In this document: piece after piece, positions 1 to 9,543 of the stretch
Position numbering within the stretch: the first letter of the stretch is position 1
Layout: each line of letters starts with the position of its first letter
DNA from: Anaerotignum faecicola
GTDB taxonomy: Bacteria; Bacillota; Clostridia; Lachnospirales; Anaerotignaceae
NCBI RefSeq assembly: GCF_003865035.1
Contig: NZ_BHVZ01000001.1
Location: forward strand, 682,001-746,000
DNA: 64,000 nucleotides
Reading direction: 5' to 3'
Notes under the pieces: generated by a model
What the model saw: the letters and a program-made list of their open reading frames with translations, nothing else
Databases searched by the model: none
What the model was told of the DNA's origin: nothing
Program-made: the position numbers and the translations under genes

Positions 1-609
1 GCTTCTCCGCAGGATAACGGAATTTATCTTTCCATCCTCTTTCATCCCGACACCCTGCCGACGGATATCGTGGAGATTACGGCATGGACGGCGGTTGCCA
101 CAAATAATGCCATCGAGGAGGTCTGCGGCGTGCGTGCAGGCATCAAATGGGTAAATGATTTAGTCATCGACCGCAAAAAAATCTGTGGGATTCTGACGGA
201 AATGTCTGTGGAAAGCGAAAGCGGCTATATTCAGTACCTCATCATCGGGATTGGCATTAACGTGAATGAGCAGGCGGAGGATTTCCCCGAGGAGGTGCGG
301 CACATTGCAACCTCCTTGGCAATGGAAACAGGAAAAACCCATTCCCGCGCAGCGCTTGCCGCCGCACTGATTCGGGAGCTGGACAGCATGTGTCAGGCTT
401 GGCCGAAGGAAAAAACGGAATATCTGGAGACCTACCGCAGGGACAACATCACAACGGGAAAGGAAATCACCGTTGTGCGCGGTACAGAGGAAGCACCTGC
501 CTTTGCGGTTGCCATCGGGGATGATTTTTCTCTGAGGGTGCGCTATGCCGATGGACGAAGCGAGGCGCTTTCCAGTGGAGAAATCAGCATTAAGGGATTA
601 TATAATTAA
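1..609 (+). CDS. birA: Biotin--[acetyl-CoA-carboxylase] ligase, 5' truncated by the window edge
   Basis: Carboxyl-terminal 202 residues of a biotin protein ligase, which activates biotin with ATP and attaches it to the lysine of biotin carboxyl carrier domains. The frame is open from base 1, so the gene starts upstream. The hallmark KWVNDL motif lies at fragment residues 49-54, followed by the KICGIL strand and the GIGINVN segment of the catalytic core; the last 50 or so residues look like the small SH3-like C-terminal domain. The ATP/biotin GRGR-type loop and any N-terminal DNA-binding domain are outside the window, so I cannot say whether this copy is also a repressor. Confidence 0.93.
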   Translation, partial: ASPQDNGIYLSILFHPDTLPTDIVEITAWTAVATNNAIEEVCGVRAGIKWVNDLVIDRKKICGILTEMSVESESGYIQYLIIGIGINVNEQAEDFPEEVRHIATSLAMETGKTHSRAALAAALIRELDSMCQAWPKEKTEYLETYRRDNITTGKEITVVRGTEEAPAFAVAIGDDFSLRVRYADGRSEALSSGEISIKGLYN

Positions 610-624
610 GTCGAAATCATATAA

Positions 625-654
625 AAAAGCCTTCCATTTTCACGGAAGGCTTTT
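625..654. terminator. Bidirectional intrinsic terminator between birA and metK
   Basis: An 11-bp perfect stem (AAAAGCCTTCC with GGAAGGCTTTT) with an 8-nt loop lies between the convergent genes. A T-rich tail is present on the + side and a run of T on the - side, so it can end both transcripts. Confidence 0.85.
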
Positions 655-667
655 CTTTGTTTTCAGC

Positions 668-1846
<1,179 letters not shown>

Positions 1847-1960
1847 TTTTTGTTCTCCTTTTTTACACAAATGTTTAGTGACTGTGAATAAAGTTTTCTA
1901 AGGAGAGACGTGTTTGCATTGTTTTTCCGAAAGCCTTTTTTGCTTCTTCTTCAACAAAAG

Positions 1961-1980
1961 AAAGCCCCGCAGGGCTTTTA
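1961..1980 (-). terminator. Riboswitch-controlled terminator of metK
   Basis: Read on the - strand, AAAGCCC and GGGCTTT pair around a short loop just 3' of the SAM-I aptamer and are followed by CTTTTGTTG. This is the expected position for the terminator formed when SAM is bound. Confidence 0.75.
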
Positions 1981-1984
1981 CATC

Positions 1985-2085
1985 AATCTCATCTTCCGCA
2001 ATGCTGCGGGGGAATTAGCACCGATGCGTTTCCGCCGGTTGCCGGGTGTCACAGGGCCCTGTCCCTCAACCACTCTTGATAAGTC
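1985..2085 (-). ncRNA. SAM-I (S-box) riboswitch upstream of metK
   Basis: On the - strand the segment shows the S-box landmarks in order: CTTATCAAGAG opening P1, GAGGGA, GGGCCCTGTGA, ACCCGGCAACC, GGTGCTAATTCC, and GATGAG closing P1 against CTTATC. The conserved blocks are close to the family consensus from memory. It lies between a consensus promoter and metK and is followed by a terminator hairpin, so it should be an OFF switch that senses SAM. Confidence 0.95.
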
Positions 2086-2105
2086 CTTTATTCACTTCCT
2101 GTTGT

Positions 2106-2134
2106 ATTTTATCGGGAAAATGGATGTCTGTCAA
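2106..2134 (-). promoter_or_regulatory. metK promoter
   Basis: On the - strand, -35 TTGACA (2129-2134), 17-nt spacer, -10 TAAAAT (2106-2111). Transcription would start about 2099, shortly before the riboswitch. Confidence 0.85.
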
Positions 2135-2232
2135 TAAAAAATCCGCTGATTCGGGCAATTCCCACAAATTGCATAGGACACTGCCGCAAAACAGCGGAAA
2201 AACAAGACAGTTTTACATCATATCTTTTTTGC

Positions 2233-2724
2233 TCAGCCTGCGATTTTCTTTGCCAGAAGCGCCGCCGATGCTTCCAGACCGTCTAAATCGTCACCATCAA
2301 AGCGGCCGCTGACGGGGCTGTCGATATCCAGAACGCCAAGCACCTCTCCTGCATCATTCAGCAATGGCACAACGATTTCTGCATTGGAATTGCAGTCACA
2401 GGCAATATGTCCGGCGAAGCAATGCACATCTGCTACCAGCTGTGTGCGTTTTTCCGCCCAGCCTGTGCCGCAGACCCCCTTGCCATAGCCGATTCTGCTG
2501 ACCGCAGGCTTACCCTGAAAAGGCCCAAGCACAAGCTCCTCACCCTTTACCATGTAAAAGCCAACCCAGTTAATGTCCTTGAGCGCGATGCCCAGAACCG
2601 CAGACGCATTCGCAAGAATTGCTGTTTCGTCTGTTTCGTTCTCCGTATATTTTTCAAGCTGTTCCTTCAAAAGCGCGTAAAAAGCACCTTTTTCCGCAGG
2701 ATATTCCACAGGGATATATGCCAT
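2233..2724 (-). CDS. msrC: Free methionine-R-sulfoxide reductase (GAF domain)
   Basis: Cytoplasmic GAF-fold enzyme of 163 residues that reduces free L-methionine-(R)-S-oxide, normally with thioredoxin. The signature GVCGT (Cys85) and DVHCFAGHIACD (Cys109) plus SNAEIVVP are clear. Compared with the E. coli enzyme as I recall it, the first of the three redox cysteines is replaced (Val75), while additional cysteines occur at 102 and 111. The start at MAYIPVEY has AGGAAGGA upstream; the longer frame begins inside A/T-rich DNA without one. It lies downstream of the tetrapyrrole genes and next to metK, suiting a role in methionine salvage. Confidence 0.92.
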   Translation of the reverse strand: MAYIPVEYPAEKGAFYALLKEQLEKYTENETDETAILANASAVLGIALKDINWVGFYMVKGEELVLGPFQGKPAVSRIGYGKGVCGTGWAEKRTQLVADVHCFAGHIACDCNSNAEIVVPLLNDAGEVLGVLDIDSPVSGRFDGDDLDGLEASAALLAKKIAG

Positions 2725-2808
2725 AACAAATCCTTCCTTTCTGCTTTCTCTTTTGTTTTTTATAATTTTTATATCGGAAACCACAGGCATCTGTCAAGAA
2801 AAATTTTT

Positions 2809-3360
2809 CTATTCTTCCTCTTTTCTCAAAAGGGGCAAAAGCACCTCGCCCCATGCCGCAGAGAGCCGCTCCAGATTCCACGCCGCATTGGCAGGGCTGG
2901 TCGAGGGAAGCTGCACCGCAGAAATCCCCAATCGCTCCTCCTGATATTTTCGATATAATTTATAGGACATGCCGCCGTTGCAGAGGATAGCGACCCTGCC
3001 TGTAACGGCAAGAATCCGCTCCAAATCGGCAGGCTCCACATTTTTAATGCTGCTGTCACTGCTCCCGATGATATCACAGCTATGAATCACATCATGCAAA
3101 GCAATATGGTTGCGCAGCAGCAGTGCCTTCTTTTCCGCAATGCTTTGGGGAACCCTCTCGCCCGTCACTGCCGCAAGCATTTTCCAGAAGCGATTCTGCG
3201 GATGTCCGTAATAAAAGCCAACCTCACGAGATTTCTTAGAGGGGGCTGTCCCCAGAATCAGTACCCTGCAATCTGCATCGCAGACGGGGGCAAATTCCTG
3301 CGTCACCCGCTCCCAGTGCTTTTCGTTTTCTTCGGTTTTCGCTGTTTTCTCCTTCTTCAT
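2809..3360 (-). CDS. DNA-deoxyinosine glycosylase (uracil-DNA glycosylase superfamily)
   Basis: A 183-residue base-excision repair enzyme of the hypoxanthine-DNA glycosylase branch, removing deaminated adenine from DNA. The GTAPS loop (residues 37-41) with the following YYGHPQNRFW stretch and the C-terminal LPSTSPANA loop are the family hallmarks; they correspond to the catalytic and leucine-loop regions of other uracil glycosylases. The start has GAGGAC eight bases upstream, only 4 bp after the hemB stop, so it is likely the last gene of the tetrapyrrole operon. A metabolic link to heme synthesis is not apparent. Confidence 0.85.
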   Translation of the reverse strand: MKKEKTAKTEENEKHWERVTQEFAPVCDADCRVLILGTAPSKKSREVGFYYGHPQNRFWKMLAAVTGERVPQSIAEKKALLLRNHIALHDVIHSCDIIGSSDSSIKNVEPADLERILAVTGRVAILCNGGMSYKLYRKYQEERLGISAVQLPSTSPANAAWNLERLSAAWGEVLLPLLRKEEE

Positions 3361-3364
3361 GCAA

Positions 3365-4330
3365 TCAGTCCTCTTTCAGCCAGCTTGCCGCATCCAGTGC
3401 GTGATAGGTAATCAGGATGGAGGCACCTGCGCGCTTCATGGCAATCAGATTTTCCATGACAATCCGCTTTTCCTCTATCCAGCCCTGCTGTGCCGCCGCC
3501 TTCACCATGGCATATTCGCCGCTGACGTTATAGACGGCAATGGGTAAATCAAAGCGATTTGCCGCCGCTTCGACCACATCCAGATATGCAAGGGCAGGCT
3601 TGATGATATAAAAATCTGCGCCCTCCTCGATATCATCCGCAATTTCACGCAGGGCTTCCTTTTTATTGCAGACATCCATCTGATAGGAGCGTCTGTCCCC
3701 AAACTGCGGTGCGGAATGTGCCGCATCCCGAAAGGGGCCGTAATAGCCGGAGGCAAATTTCGCGCTGTACGCCATGATGGGGATATGCAGAAGGCCCGCT
3801 TCATCCAGAGCATGACGAATTGCCGCCACGCGCCCGTCCATCATATCCGAAGGGGCGATGATATCCGCGCCTGCCTGCGCGAGCGTAACGCTCATTTTCG
3901 CCAGAAGGGGCAGGGTTTCATCATTTAAAATATGCTCTCCCTCAACTAAGCCGCAATGCCCATGCGAGGTATATTCGCAAAGGCAAACATCCGCAACCAC
4001 AAGCAGAGAGGGATACTTCTTTTTGATATGGCGAATGGCTCTCTGGGTGATGCCGTCCGGAGCATACGCCTGCGAGCCGACCGCATCCTTTTCCTTGGGA
4101 ATCCCGAAAATCAACACGCCTGAAATGCCGCTTGCCGCCACCTCTGCGAGCATTTCATCCATGCGGTCAACGGAATATTGGAACACGCCCGGCATAGAAG
4201 GAATCGGATTTTTGATATTCTCCCCTTCTATCACAAAAATGGGGTAAATCATCTCCTCTGCGGAAATTCTGGTTTCGCGCACCAGCCTTCGCATGGCTTC
4301 TGAGCCGCGCAGTCTTCTGAATCTTCTCAT
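3365..4330 (-). CDS. hemB: Delta-aminolevulinic acid dehydratase (porphobilinogen synthase)
   Basis: Condenses two 5-aminolevulinate molecules into porphobilinogen. The 321-residue product carries both Schiff-base lysines, Lys191 in MAYSAKFASGYYGPFRDA and Lys244 in YIIKPALAYLDV. The cysteine-rich DVCLCEYTSHGHC loop (Cys116, 118, 126) marks a zinc-dependent enzyme. The ATG overlaps the stop of the upstream cobA/hemD gene as ATGA, implying translational coupling. It is the third tetrapyrrole step encoded here in gene order but the first in the pathway. Confidence 0.96.
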   Translation of the reverse strand: MRRFRRLRGSEAMRRLVRETRISAEEMIYPIFVIEGENIKNPIPSMPGVFQYSVDRMDEMLAEVAASGISGVLIFGIPKEKDAVGSQAYAPDGITQRAIRHIKKKYPSLLVVADVCLCEYTSHGHCGLVEGEHILNDETLPLLAKMSVTLAQAGADIIAPSDMMDGRVAAIRHALDEAGLLHIPIMAYSAKFASGYYGPFRDAAHSAPQFGDRRSYQMDVCNKKEALREIADDIEEGADFYIIKPALAYLDVVEAAANRFDLPIAVYNVSGEYAMVKAAAQQGWIEEKRIVMENLIAMKRAGASILITYHALDAASWLKED

Positions 4331-5850
4331 TTGTCCGTCTCCTTTTCGGTTGTTTTTGTTTTGCTTGCTTCTTCCAAAATCACCTCTATGATGCCATCCA
4401 CATTGAAGGTCTGCGCCGTCAGAGCAGGAAAATCCCCATAGGACGCAAGCGTTTTCGCGGTAGAGGTACCGATGCAGACCGCCGTTGTGCCTTGGGGCAT
4501 TGTGCCGCCCTGTGCAAAAAAGCCGCGCACGCCCGAGCCGCTCGCAAAGGTGATAAAATCCATTTCCTTGGCTGCTTCATGGGCAAAGCGGCGTTTTTCG
4601 GCATCAATGGCAATATCATATAATTTTACATCTGTGTATTGCTTCTTTTCTTTTGCTAAAATCTCCGTCAGGACAGGAGAACCCTGCGCCGCACGGAGAA
4701 TCAGAATTTTTTCATCCGCACCGACTACACTGCAAAGCCCCTTCGCAAGGCTTTCCACATCGTAGGTTTTGGGGAGAAAGGCGGGATAAATGCCGCGCTT
4801 TTCCAGAGCGGCGGCTGTGCCTGTGCCGATGACGGCAAACCGCAGCTGCGCCAGTGTGCGGATGTCGATTCTCCGCTTTTGCAGCGCTTGAAAAAAAATT
4901 TCAACCCCGTTAGGGCTTGTGAATACCGCCCATGTATAGGCGGTGATGCTCTGCAATGCCTGTTCTAAGGCTTCATTTTCCCAATCGGGAACGAGAGTGG
5001 CGTAATCCAGCTCCGTGACAGTCGCACCCAATTCCTCTAAGCGGTTCCTGAGCTTCTTCGTGATGGATTTTGTGCCGGTTACGCCGATTTTCACGCCGTA
5101 TAGGGGATACTCGATTGTGCCCGAAAGCTGCATTCCTGCCGTTTCGCCAATCACGATGACGGCAGGGGCGGCGAGATTGGCTTTTCTTGTTTTCGCTGCC
5201 AGATTGCACAGCTTCGCGCGGACAACCCGCTGCTTAGGGGTTGTTCCCCTGGAAATGACAGCCGCAGGGGTATCGGCAGGCTTGCCGCCCTGCAATAAGC
5301 CGTTTGTGATTTCCTCCAGATGATGCAGACCCATCAGAAAAACAAGCGTACCTTCCAGTTTTGCAAGGGTATCTATCTGTTCCGTCAGTGTCTCTGCGCC
5401 ATCTGCCGCGGTATGCCCTGTTATGACATGAAAGCTGCGCGCAAGCCTCCGATGGGTGACGGGAATCCCTGCCGCCGCAGGCACTGCAACCGCAGAGCTT
5501 ACGCCCGAAACCACCTCATACGGGATGCCTGCCGCCTGCAAGGCAAGCACCTCCTCGCCCCCTCTGCCAAACACGAAGGGGTCGCCGCCCTTCAGCCGTA
5601 CAACCATTTTCCCCTCCTGTGCCTTGGCAACAAGCAGAGCATTGATTTCCGCCTGCGGCATGGAATGTCTGCCATAACGCTTGCCGACAAAAAGCCTTTC
5701 GCAGTCCGTCCGGGTTTCCTCCAGAAGCTTGGGGGAGGACAAATCATCATAGAACACTGCATCGCATGCCCGCAGAAGGCGCAGACCCTTCCATGTAATC
5801 AAATCGGGATTGCCGCAGCCTGCCCCGACCAGATAAACCGTTCCGCTCAT
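4327..5850 (-). CDS. cobA-hemD: Uroporphyrinogen-III C-methyltransferase / uroporphyrinogen-III synthase fusion
   Basis: Bifunctional 507-residue protein. The N-terminal half is a SUMT methyltransferase (VGAGCGNPDLIT near residues 7-18, VRLKGGDPFVFGRGGEE, and the PVTHRR loop), which makes precorrin-2. The C-terminal half, from about residue 250, is a HemD-type synthase that closes the tetrapyrrole ring. The start at MSGTVYLVGAG has GGGAGG upstream; a longer frame of 556 residues reads through hemC DNA in another frame and is rejected. Start and stop overlap hemC and hemB by ATGA. Fusion of these activities is common in clostridia and steers flux to siroheme or cobalamin. Confidence 0.95.
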   Translation of the reverse strand: MSGTVYLVGAGCGNPDLITWKGLRLLRACDAVFYDDLSSPKLLEETRTDCERLFVGKRYGRHSMPQAEINALLVAKAQEGKMVVRLKGGDPFVFGRGGEEVLALQAAGIPYEVVSGVSSAVAVPAAAGIPVTHRRLARSFHVITGHTAADGAETLTEQIDTLAKLEGTLVFLMGLHHLEEITNGLLQGGKPADTPAAVISRGTTPKQRVVRAKLCNLAAKTRKANLAAPAVIVIGETAGMQLSGTIEYPLYGVKIGVTGTKSITKKLRNRLEELGATVTELDYATLVPDWENEALEQALQSITAYTWAVFTSPNGVEIFFQALQKRRIDIRTLAQLRFAVIGTGTAAALEKRGIYPAFLPKTYDVESLAKGLCSVVGADEKILILRAAQGSPVLTEILAKEKKQYTDVKLYDIAIDAEKRRFAHEAAKEMDFITFASGSGVRGFFAQGGTMPQGTTAVCIGTSTAKTLASYGDFPALTAQTFNVDGIIEVILEEASKTKTTEKETDK

Positions 5851-6710
5851 TTCCGCAACCTCCCGACTACCTCCGCCGCCAGCTGCAAACGCGCCGCAAC
5901 GGGTGCCTTGCCCTCGGCATAGCCTTCCCCATACATCGCACGCAGACGGATGACCTCCCCTGCCATTTCGGCAAACGCCGCCACAGGCGCACTGCAATCC
6001 GCACCCAAAAGCCGCAGCACCGCGCGCTCCGTTTCAAAAATATACTGCGTTTCGAGGTGGGTCATTGCGCCGACAAAAGAGGACAATTCCCGTTTGCCCT
6101 CGGCAACGATGATCCCCTGACACGCCGCAGGGAGAAATTCCTCAGGGGAAAGAACGCGGAAGGCATAGCCATCCGCTTCGGTGATGCCCATACGGTCAAG
6201 CCCTGCCTTGGCAAGAAGAATGGCATCATATTCCCCATCCTTCAGCTTTTGCAGACGCGTCTGAATATTGCCGCGAATGAGCCGACATTCTGCCCAAGGA
6301 AAAACCTTTGCCGCGCACTGCTCCCGACGAAGGCTGCCCGTGCCGATGATTTTACAAGCCTCAGCTTTTTTCCCCTTCGGCATGACAAGCACATCTCGTG
6401 GGTCATCCCGTTTGAGCACGCCAATGATTTCCAGACCATCTGCCAGAAGCACCGGCAAATCCTTGCCGCTGTGAATGGCAATGTCAATTTCATCGCGCAG
6501 AAGCATTTCTTCAAATTCGGACGCAAAAACGCCCTTCCCCTGATTACTGATTGCCCAGAGGGGCTTATCCAGAATCAGATCCCCTCTTGTGTGGAAGGGG
6601 ACAATTTCGGTTTCCAAGGCAGGATGCACCTTTGCCAGTGCCGCCAGCGCCAGCTCCGTCTGTCTGGCAGAAAGCAGACTTTTTCTTGTGCCGACTCTCA
6701 GCTTTTTCAC
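5847..6710 (-). CDS. hemC: Hydroxymethylbilane synthase (porphobilinogen deaminase)
   Basis: Polymerises four porphobilinogens into hydroxymethylbilane. The product is 287 residues, a little shorter than the roughly 310 of E. coli. The N-terminal RVGTRKSLLSARQTE, the phosphate-binding GTGSLRR, and Cys239 in LGADCSAP, which carries the dipyrromethane cofactor, are all present. The start is a GTG: GGAGGGGGAGCA precedes GTGAAAAAG and it overlaps the sirC stop as GTGA. The longer ATG frame upstream translates sirC in the wrong frame. Confidence 0.95.
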   Translation of the reverse strand: MKKLRVGTRKSLLSARQTELALAALAKVHPALETEIVPFHTRGDLILDKPLWAISNQGKGVFASEFEEMLLRDEIDIAIHSGKDLPVLLADGLEIIGVLKRDDPRDVLVMPKGKKAEACKIIGTGSLRREQCAAKVFPWAECRLIRGNIQTRLQKLKDGEYDAILLAKAGLDRMGITEADGYAFRVLSPEEFLPAACQGIIVAEGKRELSSFVGAMTHLETQYIFETERAVLRLLGADCSAPVAAFAEMAGEVIRLRAMYGEGYAEGKAPVAARLQLAAEVVGRLRK

Positions 6711-7324
6711 TGCTCCCCCTCCTTTCTTATGATTTCCTCGATTTCTGCTTGGGATACATTCCCGTTTTTCTCTAAGGCAAGGCGGAAAATATGCCGCAGC
6801 ACCTGTTCTCTTTTTCCGCTGTCTGCAAAGGCTGCCTTCACGCGTCCGCGCACCTCCGCCATAACGTCTATCACATCGGCAAAGCCTGTGGGGATGGCAT
6901 CCTCCATCTGCTCGCGGATGAAGCGCGCCGCCAAGGGGCTTGCACCTCCTGTGGAAAAGCCTGCAACAAATGCGCCCCGCTTCACCAGAGCCGGAAAGAA
7001 AAAGCTGCATTTTTCGGCATCATCCACAATATTGACAGGGATATGCTTTGCATGGCAGACAGCAGCAATCCTCGCGTTGACAGCCTCGCAATCTGTTGCG
7101 CCGATGACAAAGCACATATCCTCTACATCCTCTGCCTGAAATTCTTTGCGGATGCGGCAGATGCCCTCTGTCTGCTCGATTTCCGCACAAAAAGAAGGAG
7201 AAACCACCGTTATCTCCACGCCAAAGGGCAGCAATTTTTCAATTTTTCTGAAAGCAACCGTTCCGCCGCCCACAACCAGACAGCGCTTCTGCCCAATCTC
7301 CACAAAAAAGGGAAAATAACTCAT
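6707..7324 (-). CDS. sirC: Precorrin-2 dehydrogenase / sirohydrochlorin ferrochelatase (CysG N-terminal type)
   Basis: A 205-residue NAD-binding enzyme that oxidises precorrin-2 to sirohydrochlorin and may insert iron. The Rossmann motif VVGGGTVAFRKIEKL lies at about residues 17-32, followed by the CFVIGATD and VNIVDDAEKCSFFFPA segments typical of the CysG/Met8 N-terminal half; the STGGASP motif of the dimerisation domain is also present. First gene of the operon, with a recognisable promoter 45 bp upstream. No hemA or hemL is encoded nearby, so aminolevulinate must be made from genes elsewhere. Confidence 0.9.
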   Translation of the reverse strand: MSYFPFFVEIGQKRCLVVGGGTVAFRKIEKLLPFGVEITVVSPSFCAEIEQTEGICRIRKEFQAEDVEDMCFVIGATDCEAVNARIAAVCHAKHIPVNIVDDAEKCSFFFPALVKRGAFVAGFSTGGASPLAARFIREQMEDAIPTGFADVIDVMAEVRGRVKAAFADSGKREQVLRHIFRLALEKNGNVSQAEIEEIIRKEGEQ

Positions 7325-7369
7325 ACTTCTCCTCCGCTCGATTCTTCTCTCTCATTGATTCAGAATCTT

Positions 7370-7397
7370 AGTATACACCTTTTTCACATGATTTCAA
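7370..7397 (-). promoter_or_regulatory. Promoter of the tetrapyrrole operon
   Basis: On the - strand, -35 TTGAAA (7392-7397), 16-nt spacer, -10 TATACT (7370-7375), upstream of sirC. Confidence 0.6.
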
Positions 7398-7412
7398 AGC
7401 AAAGAATCTCTT

Positions 7413-8123
7413 TCATTTCTTCCGCAGGCTGCGCAGATATGCCTTATCCTCCGCCGAAACACGATAGGACTCACACGCCTTCTGAATGAACTTACGGAAT
7501 ACCCAAGCATCCAGATGATGATGCGAAAGATACGCCCTGCAGGTGTCCCTGTCCTTCGCCCAAGCCGTTGCCAGCAGCCACGCCTGTCCCATGCGGACAT
7601 AATACTGCTCGGATTGAACGGCATCTGTCCGCTCCAGCACTGCCGGAAGATATGCAGGGGTGAGATAATAATTGAGCATCAGAATCAGCCCGACGCGCAC
7701 CGCCCACGGATTTTCGGAAGCCAGATACCTTTTGATATGCTCGAAAAATTCCGCCTCATGTCCCTTGATTCGCTTTTTCAAGGAGGCGCAGAAGCCATCG
7801 CAATGCGCCCAGTTTTCGACAATCGTTTCCGTATAGGTGTCGCAATAGGGCAGAAATTCCGCATAGGAAACAGGCAGCGCCGCCGCCACCAAGCCATAGA
7901 GCAGACGTTCCTCATAGGTTCCTCTGCCACAGATACGCAGAAAGCCCACGCCGTCCTCCTTGGCGATTTCTGCCGCTATTTTCCGCAAAAGGGGCGCGCG
8001 CAGACCAATGACGGGCAAATCTGAGCGGAGCAGCCCTGTATGAAACTGCCGATAGGCTTCCTCCTGCTGTGCATACAATTCCCTGCAGAACGCGTCATAG
8101 CGTTCCTGTGTCCAATGCTCCAT
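7413..8123 (-). CDS. AlkD-like DNA alkylation repair protein
   Basis: A 236-residue all-helical protein of the HEAT-like-repeat DNA glycosylase family that excises alkylated purines such as N3- and N7-methyl adducts. Recognisable family features are the N-terminal GLRAPLLRKIAAEI segment, the central VENWAHCDGFCASLKKR (the Asp of the catalytic WxxxD-like position lies here) and VRVGLILMLNYYL. Start supported by AGGGAGGACGGGAGC; it overlaps the end of the HD-domain gene by 29 bp, so the two are likely co-transcribed. Confidence 0.85.
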   Translation of the reverse strand: MEHWTQERYDAFCRELYAQQEEAYRQFHTGLLRSDLPVIGLRAPLLRKIAAEIAKEDGVGFLRICGRGTYEERLLYGLVAAALPVSYAEFLPYCDTYTETIVENWAHCDGFCASLKKRIKGHEAEFFEHIKRYLASENPWAVRVGLILMLNYYLTPAYLPAVLERTDAVQSEQYYVRMGQAWLLATAWAKDRDTCRAYLSHHHLDAWVFRKFIQKACESYRVSAEDKAYLRSLRKK

Positions 8124-8556
8124 GCTCCCGTCCTCCCTTGACTGATCTCGTAATCCTTTTCATTGCCTGCTCATATTTTCGGATTCTGGCAAAATCCCTC
8201 TCTGTCGGGTTAGGGATGCGTCTGATATCCAGATTATCCTGCAAATCGGCATACTTCACTCTCGCCGCCAGCGCATTTTCGCAGATGCGCGCAATATAAT
8301 CCATGTAATCCTCCTTTTGCCCACGCGTCAGGCAGCACACCGCCTGCACGATTTCCTCCGGAAAGCCCGCACGCCGCAGGTCTGCCGCAGTCAAAGCGGT
8401 ATCCTCCAGCGTATCATGCAAAAGGGCAACGATTTTTTCCTTTTCCCCCTCGCAGGCAAGCATCACCCGAATGGGATGGAGGATATAGGGCGCACCGCCC
8501 TTATCGACCTGCCCCGTATGCGCTTTTGCCGCCAGAATCAACGCCTTTTCCAACAT
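8095..8556 (-). CDS. Small HD-domain phosphohydrolase (RelA/SpoT hydrolase-like)
   Basis: A 153-residue stand-alone HD domain resembling the (p)ppGpp hydrolase half of SpoT and Mesh1-type enzymes. Metal-binding residues appear in AAKAHTGQ, YILHPIRVM and ALLHDTLEDT, with RVKYADLQDN as the final conserved aspartate segment. There is no synthetase, TGS or ACT domain, so a synthetase role is excluded. Whether it hydrolyses (p)ppGpp or another nucleotide cannot be told. The start used has GGGGGGAG upstream and lies about 30 bases after the predicted transcription start; an ATG ten codons earlier would fall too close to the promoter. Confidence 0.83.
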   Translation of the reverse strand: MLEKALILAAKAHTGQVDKGGAPYILHPIRVMLACEGEKEKIVALLHDTLEDTALTAADLRRAGFPEEIVQAVCCLTRGQKEDYMDYIARICENALAARVKYADLQDNLDIRRIPNPTERDFARIRKYEQAMKRITRSVKGGREHGALDTGTL

Positions 8557-8589
8557 AGCTCTCTCCCCCCTTCCGACTTCACTCATCTT

Positions 8590-8618
8590 AGTATAATATC
8601 GGAAAAAATCGGTGTAAA
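8590..8618 (-). promoter_or_regulatory. Promoter of the HD / AlkD-like pair
   Basis: On the - strand, -35 TTTACA (8613-8618), 17-nt spacer, -10 TATACT (8590-8595). Confidence 0.7.
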
Positions 8619-8757
8619 GGCAAACTTTCCGCAGCCTGGAGGTATCTATAAAATGTAGTGAAAATTTAATAAATTCTTCAAAGTTTTTAGCCGAAAAATA
8701 TGATATGATATCTTTAAGAAATAGTATTTGAAATCACCGAAAAGGAGGGAACACCTT

Positions 8758-9543
8758 ATGATTTATTACTTCAGCGGAACAGGCAATTCCTATGCTGTGG
8801 CAAAAAAGCTTGCCGAAGCTCTGGGGGAGGAATTGACGGATATTGCAGAAGCGGTCAAAGCAGGCAATTACAGGCATACTATGCTACAGGGGGAACGATT
8901 GGGCTTTGTCTTTCCCGTTTACGCATGGGCTCCTCCGCAGACGGTGACGGATTTTGTGAAAAATCTGGAGCTTTATTACAGCGGTGATCCCTATCTTTTC
9001 GCTGTCTGCACCTGTGGTTCTTCCGCGGGAGAGACCATTGACCTTCTGCGGAAGGCTTTGCAGGAAAACGGGCTTACCTTGGACAGCGGCTTTTCCGTTG
9101 TGATGCCGGACAGCTTTACGGTGCTTTTTGATGCAGGGACGAAGGCAGAGCAATATGCGCTTCTGGAAAAAGCAGACAGGACACTGGACAACATCCTGCG
9201 TGCCATCCGGCTGAACTGGAGCAATTTCTTCCGTGTGAAGAAAGGAAGGGGCGCTGGAGTGCTAAGCAAAATCGTCAATCCTGCGTTTCGTAGAGGGCTG
9301 AAAACAAAGCCTTTTTATGTAACGGAGAGCTGCAGCCACTGCGGTCTATGTGAAAGGGTCTGCACCAGCGGCTGCATTCGGCTGACGGCAGGAATTCCTG
9401 TCTGGACAGAAAAGCGCTGCAATATGTGCATGGCATGCGTGAACCGCTGTCCCCAAACGGCAATCCAATATGGCAAAGGCACCACCAAGCGGGGACGTTA
9501 TGTTCACCCGATCTACCAGAACCGAAAGGGGGAATCTGAATGA
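8758..9543 (+). CDS. EFR1-family flavodoxin-ferredoxin protein
   Basis: A 261-residue electron-transfer protein. Residues 1-150 form a flavodoxin-like domain beginning with YYFSGTGNSY, the FMN phosphate loop, and containing GFVFPVYAWAPP. The C-terminal part has two 4Fe-4S motifs, CSHCGLCERVC and CNMCMACVNRC. The architecture is that of the EFR1 family; the partner enzymes are not known. ATG preceded by AAAAGGAGGGA. The stop overlaps the start of the next gene (ATGA), which suggests co-expression with the deacetylase lipoprotein although no functional link is obvious. Confidence 0.88.
   Translation: MIYYFSGTGNSYAVAKKLAEALGEELTDIAEAVKAGNYRHTMLQGERLGFVFPVYAWAPPQTVTDFVKNLELYYSGDPYLFAVCTCGSSAGETIDLLRKALQENGLTLDSGFSVVMPDSFTVLFDAGTKAEQYALLEKADRTLDNILRAIRLNWSNFFRVKKGRGAGVLSKIVNPAFRRGLKTKPFYVTESCSHCGLCERVCTSGCIRLTAGIPVWTEKRCNMCMACVNRCPQTAIQYGKGTTKRGRYVHPIYQNRKGESE

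Noticed and set aside
8095..8556. Full RelA/SpoT synthetase-hydrolase
   Set aside because: Only the HD hydrolase domain of 153 residues is present.
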